This document shows, piece by piece, positions 9,296-17,164 of a stretch of DNA of 64,000 nt. The first letter of the stretch is position 1, and every line of letters begins with the position of its first letter. Source of the stretch: Streptomyces sp. NBC_01276. GTDB lineage: Bacteria; Actinomycetota; Actinomycetes; Streptomycetales; Streptomycetaceae. The stretch is from positions 5,020,501 through 5,084,500 of the forward strand of contig NZ_CP108442.1 of the NCBI RefSeq assembly GCF_041435355.1, read 5' to 3'. Position numbers and translations under genes: made by a program. The notes beneath the pieces were generated by a model, which searched no databases, had not been told where the DNA came from, and worked only from the letters and a program-made list of their open reading frames with translations.

Positions 9296-10551
9296 GGCAG
9301 GTGCTCCTTGTTGTGTGCGAGCAGCCGGTCGGTCAGCCCCTCGGCGAGGTCGTACTGCCCGACCAGCGGATGCGCGAGGAGCGCCTTGAAGACCCGTTCG
9401 CGTCCGCCGCGCAGCGCCGCGTCGAGCGCGAGGTCCTCGTACGCGCTCACGTGCGCGGTCAGTCCGGCGAACAGGGGGTCCAGACGGGGCACGGGCAGCG
9501 GCGCGGGACCGGAGCCGTCGACGCGGGCCTGGACCTCGATGACGGCGTCGTCGGGCAGGAAGGGCAGGGTGCCGTCGTTGCGGGTGTTGACCACCTGCAC
9601 GGACGGGCCGCCGTCGCCCAGCAGGGCCGCGGCCAGGTCCACGGCGGCCTCCGAGTAGAACGCGCCGCCCCGCTTGGCCAGCAGCGCGGGCTTCTCGTCG
9701 AGCGCGGGGTCCCCGTACAGGGCGAGGAGCTCCTTCTCCATCGCGGCGACCTCGGCGGCCCGGGAGGGCTTCTCGCCGAGTTCCCGGACCACCTCGTCGT
9801 GGGCGTAGAAGTAGCGCAGGTAGTACGAGGGCACGACGCCGAGCCGGTCCAGGAGGGCGCGCGGCAGGCGCAGGTCGGCGGCGACGGCGTCGCCGTGCGC
9901 GCCCAGCAGCCGGGGCAGCACGTCGGTGCCGTCGGGGCCGCCGAGGCGCACCCCCGTCTCCCAGGTGAGGTGGTTGAGCCCGACGTGGTCGAGGTGGACC
10001 TCGGCGGGGGCCACGTCCAGCAGCGCGGCGAACTTCCGCTGGAGACCGATGGCGACGTTGCACAGTCCGACCGCCTTGTGGCCGGCCCCGAGCAGGGCCC
10101 GGGTGACGATCCCGACGGGGTTGGTGAAGTCGATGATCCAGGCGTCGGGGGCCCTCCGGCGGACCCGTTCGGCGATGTCCAGCACCACGGGGACGGTGCG
10201 CAGGGCCTTGGCCAGGCCGCCCGCGCCGGTGGTCTCCTGGCCGACGCAGCCGCACTCCAGCGGCCAGGTCTCGTCCCGGAGCCGGGCGGCCTGCCCGCCG
10301 ACGCGCAGTTGCAGCAGGACCGCGTCGGCCCCGGCCACCCCGGCGTCGAGGTCGCGGGTGGTGGTGACGACGCCCGGGTGGCCCTGGCGGGCGAGGATCC
10401 GCCGGGCCAGGCCGCCGATCAGCTCCAGTCGTTCGGTGGCGGGGTCGATGAGCACCAGTTCGGTGACCGGCAGGGTGTCGCGCATGCGCGCGAAGCCGTC
10501 GATCAGTTCGGGCGTGTAGGTGGAACCGCCGCCCACCACTGCGAGTTTCAT
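9286..10551 (-). CDS. csnH: GH4 family 6-phospho-beta-glucosidase-like enzyme (CsnH)
   Basis: NAD- and metal-dependent glycosidase of 421 residues, the usual length for GH4. The Rossmann motif VVGGGSTYTPELIDGF opens the protein. The GH4 metal and catalytic region is seen as FTNPVGI, GLCNVAIG (Cys ligand) and GLNHLTW (His ligand). It should cleave imported (phospho)disaccharides. In the S. coelicolor/S. lividans csn cluster the orthologue is placed in chitosan-oligosaccharide use. ATG 10551 follows the permease stop by only five bases. There is no sign of damage. Confidence 0.88.
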   Translation of the reverse strand: MKLAVVGGGSTYTPELIDGFARMRDTLPVTELVLIDPATERLELIGGLARRILARQGHPGVVTTTRDLDAGVAGADAVLLQLRVGGQAARLRDETWPLECGCVGQETTGAGGLAKALRTVPVVLDIAERVRRRAPDAWIIDFTNPVGIVTRALLGAGHKAVGLCNVAIGLQRKFAALLDVAPAEVHLDHVGLNHLTWETGVRLGGPDGTDVLPRLLGAHGDAVAADLRLPRALLDRLGVVPSYYLRYFYAHDEVVRELGEKPSRAAEVAAMEKELLALYGDPALDEKPALLAKRGGAFYSEAAVDLAAALLGDGGPSVQVVNTRNDGTLPFLPDDAVIEVQARVDGSGPAPLPVPRLDPLFAGLTAHVSAYEDLALDAALRGGRERVFKALLAHPLVGQYDLAEGLTDRLLAHNKEHLPWA

Positions 10552-10556
10552 CGGGC

Positions 10557-11465
10557 CTAGCCTTTCACTCCGGTCAGGGTGACGCCTTCGACGAACGCCT
10601 TCTGGGCGAAGAAGAAGAGGACGATCACCGGGGCCATGACGAGCACGGTCGCCGCCATGGTGAGGTTCCAGTTGGTCTGGTGCGCGCCCTTGAAGGACTC
10701 CAGGCCGTAGCTGAGGGTCCAGGCGGCCGGGTTGTCGGAGGCGTAGATCTGCGGGCCGAAGTAGTCGTTCCAGGCGTAGAAGAACTGGAACAGCGCGACG
10801 GCGGCGATGCCCGGCTTGGCCATGGGCAGCACCACGCGCAGCAGGGTGCGCAGCTCGCCGCAGCCGTCGACCCGGGCGGCGTCGAGGTATTCGTCGGGGA
10901 TGGTGAGCAGGAACTGGCGGAGCAGGAAGATGGAGAAGGCGTCGCCGAAGGCCATCGGGACGATCAGCGGCCACAGGGTGCCGGAGAGGTCGAGCTGCCT
11001 GGCCCAGAAGAGGTACATGGGGATGACGACCACCTGCGGCGGCAGCATCATCATGGCGATCACGAGCATCAGCGCGAGCCGCCGGCCGCGGAAGCGGAAC
11101 TTGGCGAGGGCGTAGGCGACGGGCAGCGAGGAGACCACGGTGAGCAGGGTGCCGAGGCCCGCGTACAGGAGGGTGTTGCGCCACCAGGTGAGGAACCCGG
11201 GGGTGTTCCAGACCTTGGCGTAGTTGCCCCACTCCCAGGTGCTGGGCCACAGGTCGCGGGTGAGTGTCTGGTGGTCGCCCATCAGGGAGGTGAGGAAGAG
11301 GAAGACGAAGGGGAGGACGAAGAACAGGGCGGCGGCCACCCCGAGGGCGTGGACGGCGATCCACCGCAGGACGGCCCCGCGGGTGTGCGGCCGGGCCGGC
11401 GGCGCCGGCTGCTCGGCGGGCAGCCGGGTGCGGGGGGCCTTCTCGGTCAGGGTCATCTCAGTCAC
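10557..11465 (-). CDS. csnG: carbohydrate ABC transporter permease, MalG type (CsnG)
   Basis: Inner-membrane permease subunit of about 302 residues with six predicted helices. The EAA-loop region is visible as EYLDAARVDGCGELRTLLRV, the contact for the ATPase. The family C-terminus is intact. The GTG at 11465 overlaps the upstream permease stop by eight bases; an in-frame ATG at 11456 is the alternative start. It pairs with the next gene to form the membrane channel. No ATPase gene lies in the operon, so a shared ATPase of the MsiK type elsewhere is expected, as is usual in Streptomyces sugar importers. Confidence 0.9.
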   Translation of the reverse strand: MTEMTLTEKAPRTRLPAEQPAPPARPHTRGAVLRWIAVHALGVAAALFFVLPFVFLFLTSLMGDHQTLTRDLWPSTWEWGNYAKVWNTPGFLTWWRNTLLYAGLGTLLTVVSSLPVAYALAKFRFRGRRLALMLVIAMMMLPPQVVVIPMYLFWARQLDLSGTLWPLIVPMAFGDAFSIFLLRQFLLTIPDEYLDAARVDGCGELRTLLRVVLPMAKPGIAAVALFQFFYAWNDYFGPQIYASDNPAAWTLSYGLESFKGAHQTNWNLTMAATVLVMAPVIVLFFFAQKAFVEGVTLTGVKG

Positions 11466-12399
11466 CGGCTCCGATCAGTCCGCCACGGCGGCGCATCAGG
11501 AGCGCGGTGAAGGCCATGGAGAGGGCGAACAGCACCAGGGCGACGACGCAGGCGGCTCCGTAGTCGAAACGCTGGAAGCCGACGTTGTAGACGAGCTGGG
11601 GCAGGGTCAGGGTGGACTTGTCGGGGTAGCCCGGTTCGAACTGCTGGCCCGAGCCGCCGATGACCCCGGCGGCCACCTTTCCGGCGACCAGCGGCTGCGT
11701 GTAGTACTGCATGGCCTGGATGACCCCGGTGACCACGGCGAACAGGACGATCGGGGAGATGTTCGGCAGGGTGATGTGCCGGAAGCGGGCCCAGGCGCCG
11801 GCCCCGTCGAGCTCGGCTGCCTCGTACTGCTCCTTCGGTACGTCGAGCAGCGCGGCCATGAAGATCACCATCAGGTCGCCGACCCCCCACAGCGCGAGGG
11901 CGGTGAGCGCGGGCTTGGACCAGGCGGCGTCGGTGAACCAGCCGGGCGTGGGCAGCCCCATGCCGTCGAGCAGGGTGTTGACGGGACCGGTGCCGGGGTT
12001 GAGGAGGAAGACGAAGGCGAGGGTCGCGGCCACCGGCGGGGCCAGGTAGGGCAGGTAGAACAGGGTGCGGAAGATCCCCGCCCCGGTCTTGATCTTCGTG
12101 ATGAGCAGGCCGACGCCGAGGCCGAAGACGACCCGGCAGCTCACCATGACGACCACCAGCCAGAGCGTGTTGCGCATGGCCGGCCAGAAGAGCGGATAGT
12201 CGGTGAAGACGTAGCTCCAGTTGGCCAGGCCGTTGAAGACGGGCGGGCGGAAGCCGTCGTAGCGGGTGAAGGAGAAGTACGCGGTCGACAGCAGCGGGTA
12301 GGCGAAGAAGACGGTGAAGCCGATCAGCCAGGGCGACATGAACGCGGCGGTCCGCAGGGCCGCCCGGCGCCGCTTGGCCCGCGGGGTGTACGGGGCCAC
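11458..12399 (-). CDS. csnF: carbohydrate ABC transporter permease, MalF type (CsnF)
   Basis: Second membrane subunit of the sugar importer, 313 residues, starting at GTG 12399 only four bases after the binding-protein gene. Six hydrophobic segments are visible. The EAA loop reads EQYEAAELDGAGAWARFRHI near residue 195. The N-terminus is basic (PRAKRRRAALR) as expected for a cytoplasmic leader. It is coupled to the MalG-type subunit by an eight-base overlap. Confidence 0.9.
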   Translation of the reverse strand: MAPYTPRAKRRRAALRTAAFMSPWLIGFTVFFAYPLLSTAYFSFTRYDGFRPPVFNGLANWSYVFTDYPLFWPAMRNTLWLVVVMVSCRVVFGLGVGLLITKIKTGAGIFRTLFYLPYLAPPVAATLAFVFLLNPGTGPVNTLLDGMGLPTPGWFTDAAWSKPALTALALWGVGDLMVIFMAALLDVPKEQYEAAELDGAGAWARFRHITLPNISPIVLFAVVTGVIQAMQYYTQPLVAGKVAAGVIGGSGQQFEPGYPDKSTLTLPQLVYNVGFQRFDYGAACVVALVLFALSMAFTALLMRRRGGLIGAGD

Positions 12400-12403
12400 C
12401 GGG

Positions 12404-13741
12404 CTACTTCGCCTTCGCGATGTCGGTGTCGATCTGCCGGTCGGTGGCGGCGAGACCGGCCTGGAGGTCGGTCACGTCGCCCTTCTCGAACCGGTACGCG
12501 AAGTCCTGGAGGGTCAGCTGGTAGGTGCCGCCGTCCGGCTGGGCCGGGGTGGTGTTCGACTTCGAGTTCCGGGCGATGTCGATGAAGGTCTTCAGCTCGG
12601 GGGTCATTTTGAGGTCCGGGGACTCCAGCGCGGCCAGCGTGGAGGGCACGTTGTGGATGGAGTTGGCGAAGGCGACGACGGCCGCGGTGTCGGTGGTCAT
12701 GTACTTCACCAGCTCCCAGGCGGCGTTCTGCTTGCGGCTCGCCGAGGAGATGCCCATGATCGTGCCGGAGAGGTAGCCCTTGCCGTAGTCGCCCACCTGG
12801 TCGTCCGGTACGGGCAGCGGGGCGGTGCCGATCTCGAAGCCGACCCCGGCCTCCCGGGCCATGGCGGCGCGCCATTCGCCGTCGATCTGCATGGCCACCT
12901 GACCCTTGTTGAAGGGGTGTTCGGTGCTCCACTCGTTACCGAAGCCGGCGCGGAACCTCTCCAGCTTCTCGTAGCCGCCGAGCTCGGCGATCAGGTCCTT
13001 CTGGGCGGTCAGCATCTTCGCGAAGGCCGGGTCCTTCGCGAGGTTGGAGCTGCCGTCGGCGGCGAAGTAGGTGGGGCTCCACTGCGCGGCCAGGCGCATC
13101 GGGGTGGTCTCGTAGCCGTGGAAGGTGGGCATCACGCCGAGCTGGTCGTAGGAGTCCCCGTTGGGCTTGGTCAGCTTCCGGGCGTCCTCGGCGAACTGGC
13201 TCCAGGTCACCGGGGGGGCGGTGATTCCCGCGTCCGCGAAGGCGGTCTTGTTGTAGACGAGGCCGTAGGCGTCGTGCAGCAGCGGGAGCGTGCACTGGTT
13301 GCCCTTGAACTGGGTGTACTCCAGCAGGATCTTGGGGAAGACCTTCGCCTTGTCGACGCCGGACTTGGCGAGGAAGGGGTTCAGGTCGGCGAAGGCGCCG
13401 GAGTTGCAGAACTTGCCGACGCTGTCGGTGCTGAAGGAGGAGACCACGTCGGGGGCCTTGTCCCCGCCCGCGCGCAGCGCCTGGTTGATCTTGTCGTCGG
13501 TCATGTCGCCGGTGACCTCGACCTTGATGTTCGGGTGCGCCTTCTCGAAGCGGGCGATGTTCTCCTCTATCGCCTTCACCTCGGAGGGCGCGGCCCAGCC
13601 GTGCCAGAACTTCAGGGTGACGTCCGCCTTCGGGTCGTCGGAGGCGGTGCCGGTGCTCTGTCCCGTACAGGAGGTGGCGAGTACGCAGAGGGCGGCCAGG
13701 GCGGTGGCCGCGGTGGTCAGGCGTCGTCCGGTTCTGGGCAT
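12404..13741 (-). CDS. csnE: extracellular sugar-binding lipoprotein of ABC importer (CsnE)
   Basis: Solute-binding protein of 445 residues (SBP_bac_1 type), start ATG 13741. The signal peptide has an Arg pair and a hydrophobic core, with a lipobox-like ATSC at Cys25, so it is probably anchored to the outer face of the membrane. Family motifs include LKFWHGWA, FEKAHPNIKVEV, KAPDVV, GLVYNK and GEWRAAMA. In the csn cluster the role is capture of chitosan (glucosamine) oligosaccharides. The ligand is inferred from gene order. The regulator gene ends 86 bases upstream. Confidence 0.9.
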   Translation of the reverse strand: MPRTGRRLTTAATALAALCVLATSCTGQSTGTASDDPKADVTLKFWHGWAAPSEVKAIEENIARFEKAHPNIKVEVTGDMTDDKINQALRAGGDKAPDVVSSFSTDSVGKFCNSGAFADLNPFLAKSGVDKAKVFPKILLEYTQFKGNQCTLPLLHDAYGLVYNKTAFADAGITAPPVTWSQFAEDARKLTKPNGDSYDQLGVMPTFHGYETTPMRLAAQWSPTYFAADGSSNLAKDPAFAKMLTAQKDLIAELGGYEKLERFRAGFGNEWSTEHPFNKGQVAMQIDGEWRAAMAREAGVGFEIGTAPLPVPDDQVGDYGKGYLSGTIMGISSASRKQNAAWELVKYMTTDTAAVVAFANSIHNVPSTLAALESPDLKMTPELKTFIDIARNSKSNTTPAQPDGGTYQLTLQDFAYRFEKGDVTDLQAGLAATDRQIDTDIAKAK

Positions 13742-13827
13742 GGGGGTGCTCGCTCTCTGGGGGAGGAACTTCCGGTGGGATTGCCGGTGAGGGGGTGCGG
13801 GGGCGGGTGCGGGAGGCGGGTGCGGGG

Positions 13828-15060
13828 TCAGCGGGAGGTGTCGAAGACTTCCTCACGGGTGGCGGCCAGGGCGCTCTCCAGCGCGCCGCGCAGGACGGGC
13901 CGTTCGCGCACCTCCCCGGCGACCAGCCGGGGCCGGGAGGGGGCGAGTTCGGCGAGCTCGTCCTGCAGGAGGGTGCGCAGGGGGTCGCCGCCCGCGCTGA
14001 TCGCGGCCCCGGACAGGACCACGAGCTCCGGGTCGAGGACGGCGACCAGCGAGGCGAGTCCGGTGGCGAGGACGGTCGCGTAGGACCGCAGGAAGTCCAG
14101 GTGGGGTCCCTCGGGTTCGGCGGCGGCCCGCCGCAGCAGGGCCACCGCGGCGGCCACCTGGGGTCCCGGCGCGGCGGGGCCGGTCCCGGTCGCCGCGCCG
14201 GGCGCGTCGGGGACCGGGACGCCGTGTTCGCGGGCGAGGCGGGGCAGCACCTGGGCGCCGGCCAGCTCCTGGTAGCCGCCGGAGTTGACCCGGGTGACCT
14301 GCCGGACCAGGGGGTGTCCGGGGACGGGCAGGAAGCCGACCTCGCCGGCGCCGCCGGTCCAGCCGCGGTGCAGCCGGCCGCCGAGCACCAGGGCGGCGCC
14401 GAGGCCCTCCTCGTTCCAGAGCAGGACGAAGTCCTCGTGGCCGCGGGCCGCGCCGAGGCGCTGCTCGGCGACGGCGGCGAGGTTCACGTCGTTCTCGTAC
14501 TCGACCGGCATGGGCAGGGCCGCGGCCAGTTCGTCGAGCAGGGTGGGGGAGTGCCAGCCGGGGAGGTGGCTGGCGTAGCGCAGCCGGCCGGTCTGCGGGT
14601 CGAAGGCGCCCGGGGTGGCGATGACGAGGCGGTGCAGGTCCTCGCGGTGGAGTCCGGCGGCCGCGACGGCTCCGTCGAGGGCCGCGGTGACCTGTGCGAC
14701 GGCTTCGGCGCCCTCGGCGTAGGGCAGCTCGAAGCAGCCGACGACGGTGCCGCTCAGATCGGCGACGGCCGCGACCACCCCCTCGGGGGTCACGTCGAGC
14801 CCGCCGACGTGCGCCGCGCGGGCGTTGAGGGTGTAGAGCTGGGCGTTCGGCCCGGGGCGGCCGCCGTCGGTGCCCGTGGCCACGACCAGCCCGGCGGCCT
14901 CCAGACGGGCGAGCAACTGCGAGGCGGTGGGCTTGGAGAGGCCGGTCAGGTGCCCGATCCGGGTCCGGGAGAGCGGGCCGTGGGTCAGCAGCAGCTCCAG
15001 GGCGGCGCGGTCGTTCATGGCGCGCAGCAGGCTGGGGGTTCCGGGCGTGGCGGCGGGCAT
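13828..15060 (-). CDS. csnR: ROK-family transcriptional repressor (CsnR-like)
   Basis: Sugar-responsive regulator of 410 residues. An N-terminal winged helix (residues about 10-65, LSRTRIGHLTGLSKPTASQL) is followed by a ROK ATPase-like fold with GGLDVTPEGV, ATPGAFDPQTG and YENDVNLAA. The canonical ROK zinc cluster is not obvious, so ligand sensing may differ from NagC. It heads the operon csnR-E-F-G-H-K. A dyad resembling CsnR operators lies 33-47 bases upstream of the start, fitting autoregulation of the whole unit. The same order is known from the chitosan cluster of S. coelicolor/S. lividans. Confidence 0.88.
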   Translation of the reverse strand: MPAATPGTPSLLRAMNDRAALELLLTHGPLSRTRIGHLTGLSKPTASQLLARLEAAGLVVATGTDGGRPGPNAQLYTLNARAAHVGGLDVTPEGVVAAVADLSGTVVGCFELPYAEGAEAVAQVTAALDGAVAAAGLHREDLHRLVIATPGAFDPQTGRLRYASHLPGWHSPTLLDELAAALPMPVEYENDVNLAAVAEQRLGAARGHEDFVLLWNEEGLGAALVLGGRLHRGWTGGAGEVGFLPVPGHPLVRQVTRVNSGGYQELAGAQVLPRLAREHGVPVPDAPGAATGTGPAAPGPQVAAAVALLRRAAAEPEGPHLDFLRSYATVLATGLASLVAVLDPELVVLSGAAISAGGDPLRTLLQDELAELAPSRPRLVAGEVRERPVLRGALESALAATREEVFDTSR

Positions 15061-15092
15061 GGGGCTGGGTCTCCCTCACCGAGGTGAACTGT

Positions 15093-15107
15093 TAGGTAAG
15101 TTTCCTA
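15093..15107. promoter_or_regulatory. candidate CsnR/ROK operator dyad
   Basis: TAGGTAAGTTTCCTA is a 7-base-arm dyad centred at 15100 with one mismatched pair. It is close to the AGGAAA/TTTCCT palindromes reported for CsnR-type ROK regulators. It sits just upstream of csnR in an AT-rich patch that stands out from its surroundings. Confidence 0.65.
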
Positions 15108-15201
15108 TTGGCGTCTGAGCCGTGTCAATGGCGGTGCCGGGGGCGGTCTCGGGGCGGTGCCGGGGTGGTGCGGGGGGTGTGCCGAACCGGGTGTGCGGAC
15201 G

Positions 15202-15237
15202 CCGCTGCCCCGCCGGTGGTGACCGGCGGGGCAGCGG
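15202..15237. terminator. perfect 16-bp hairpin, terminator of the MscS gene
   Basis: Arms 15202-15217 and 15222-15237 pair perfectly with a GGTG loop. It lies 43 bases beyond the MscS stop, between two minus-strand transcription units. No T-run follows, as is common in Streptomyces terminators. Confidence 0.75.
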
Positions 15238-15279
15238 GTGGAGGGTGAGGGGCGTGAGGTACGTGAGGTGCGTGAAGGG

Positions 15280-16350
15280 CTACTTGGAGATCCGGGGGTT
15301 GCCGGGCGAGGCCGGCGCCGGGATCGGGTTGGTGGCCATGGACTGCGGGGAGGAGGGGTTGGCCAGCGCCGACGGCGGGGCGACGGAGGCGGCCGGGTCC
15401 GGGCTCTCCTCCGGCTCGGAGGAGTCCGGCAGACCGCCGATGATCCGGATGCCCGCGGCGTCGAACGCCTCCTTGATCCGCCAGCGCAGCTCGCGCTCCA
15501 CGGCGAACTGCTGGCCCGGCATGGTCTTCGCCGACACCTTCACCGTCATCGAGGCCAGCAGCACCTCGTCCAGGCCCAGCACCTCCACCGGCCCCCACAG
15601 GCGCTCGTCCCACGGGGACTCCTTCGCCAGCGAGTCCGCGACACCCTGGACCACCCGGCGGATGTGCGCGAGGTTCTCCGTCGGCTTGACCTGCACGGCC
15701 ACGCCGGCGGTGGCCCAGCCCTGGCTGAGGTTGCCGATCCGCTTGATCTCGCCGTTGCGGACGTACCAGATCTCACCGTTGTCGCCGCGCAGCTTCGTCA
15801 CGCGCAGTCCGACCTCGATCACCTCGCCGGAGGCCACCCCGGCGTCGATCTTGTCGCCGACGCCGTACTGGTCCTCCATGATCATGAACACGCCGGAGAG
15901 GAAGTCCGTCACCAGGTTGCGGGCGCCGAAACCGATCGCGACACCCGCCACACCGGCACTCGCCAGCAGCGGGGCCAGGTCGATCTTCAGGGCGGCCAGC
16001 ACCATCAGCGCCGCCGTGCCGAGGATCAGGAACGAGGCCACCGACCGCAGCACCGAACCGATCGCCTCGGACCGCTGGCGCCGCCGCTCGGCATTGACCA
16101 GCAGCCCGCCCAGCGCGGTGCCCTCGACGGCCTCGGCGCTGGTGTTCATCCTGCTTATGAGCTTGGTCAGGGCCTTGCGGACCACCGAACGCAGCAGCGC
16201 CGCTATCACGACGATCAGCAGGATGCGCAGGCCGATGCTCAGCCAGGTGGCCCAGTTCTCCTCGATGAAGCTCGCGGCGTTGGTCACGCTCTCGGCGGCG
16301 TCGTCGGTGGTGTTCGCTGCCAACGGGAGCAGGGTGGCGGGCGAGGGCAC
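15280..16350 (-). CDS. MscS-type mechanosensitive ion channel
   Basis: Small-conductance mechanosensitive channel homologue of 356 residues that should vent solutes on hypo-osmotic shock. The start is GTG 16350, with a GGAGG site nine bases upstream. Three membrane helices are predicted (about 35-60, 90-115, 120-145). The pore-lining helix shows the MscS signature VAGVAIGFGARNLVTDFLSG, followed by the beta domain (GDKIDAGVASGEVIEVGLR). A Pro/Ser/Ala-rich cytoplasmic tail of about 50 residues is an extension on the E. coli type. It is divergent from the HNH gene and monocistronic. Confidence 0.93.
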   Translation of the reverse strand: MPSPATLLPLAANTTDDAAESVTNAASFIEENWATWLSIGLRILLIVVIAALLRSVVRKALTKLISRMNTSAEAVEGTALGGLLVNAERRRQRSEAIGSVLRSVASFLILGTAALMVLAALKIDLAPLLASAGVAGVAIGFGARNLVTDFLSGVFMIMEDQYGVGDKIDAGVASGEVIEVGLRVTKLRGDNGEIWYVRNGEIKRIGNLSQGWATAGVAVQVKPTENLAHIRRVVQGVADSLAKESPWDERLWGPVEVLGLDEVLLASMTVKVSAKTMPGQQFAVERELRWRIKEAFDAAGIRIIGGLPDSSEPEESPDPAASVAPPSALANPSSPQSMATNPIPAPASPGNPRISK

Positions 16351-16613
16351 GGCGGGGAACCTCCAGGCATAGCGGTCTGCCCGCGGGACGTGGGTGCGGG
16401 ACAGACCAACCACACTAACGGGGCACGGGCCCGACGCCGTTGTCGTGTTCGAGGGAGAGCCCCGACGCGCCGGGGGATGACAGGGGGTGTGGTCGAAAAC
16501 ACCTCGGACCCGTTACGGGCGCGTGGTGGCGCTTCGACCAGCCGTAAGGGGAGACTGGAGAGCAGATCGTCCCGGCGCGAGCCACGCGCCGCCGGCGTAC
16601 AAGGAGGCAGTCC

Positions 16614-17150
16614 GTGCCGCACGTCCTGGTCCTCAACGCGTCGTACGAGCCCCTCGGCGTCGTACCGCTCCGCCGCGCGCTCGTCCTCGTCCTGGAGAAC
16701 AAAGCGGTCTCCCTGGAAGAATCGGGCGCCTTTCTGCACAGCGCGACGAGAGCCGTCCCCGCTCCCAGCGTGGTCCGGCTCAAGCGCTTCGTGCGGGTCC
16801 CCTACCGGGGGCCCGTTCCACTCACCCGCCGCGCGCTCTTCGCCCGCGACGGTGGCCGCTGCATGTACTGCGGGGCCGTCGCCACCAGCGTCGACCACGT
16901 CATCCCGCGCAGCCGGGGCGGCCAGCACGCCTGGGACAACGTCGTCGCCGCGTGCCGCCGCTGCAACCACGTCAAGGCCGACCGGCACCTGCTGGAGCTC
17001 GGCTGGCGGCTGCGCCACCAGCCCGCCCCGCCGTCCGGCCTGGCCTGGCGGATCATCGGAACGGGCCACAGGGATCCCCGCTGGATGCCGTACCTCCAGC
17101 CGTACGGGGCGGACGACGCGCTGGAGCGCATCGGGGTCGCCGCGTCATAG
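16614..17150 (+). CDS. HNH endonuclease-domain protein
   Basis: Small cytoplasmic protein of 178 residues with a GTG start at 16614 and a near-ideal AAGGAGG site seven bases upstream. The HNH fold is seen at residues 80-125: CMYCG, then SVDHVIPRSRGG, then WDNVVAACRRCNHVKADR. Both zinc-knuckle CxxC pairs and the catalytic His are present. This is the widespread stand-alone actinobacterial HNH type (often next to housekeeping genes), with a conserved N-terminal VLNASYEPLGVVPLRRA segment. The biological substrate is unknown. It converges on the GH84 gene with a 14-base gap. Confidence 0.9.
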   Translation: MPHVLVLNASYEPLGVVPLRRALVLVLENKAVSLEESGAFLHSATRAVPAPSVVRLKRFVRVPYRGPVPLTRRALFARDGGRCMYCGAVATSVDHVIPRSRGGQHAWDNVVAACRRCNHVKADRHLLELGWRLRHQPAPPSGLAWRIIGTGHRDPRWMPYLQPYGADDALERIGVAAS

Positions 17151-17164
17151 GGGCGCGGACCCGG

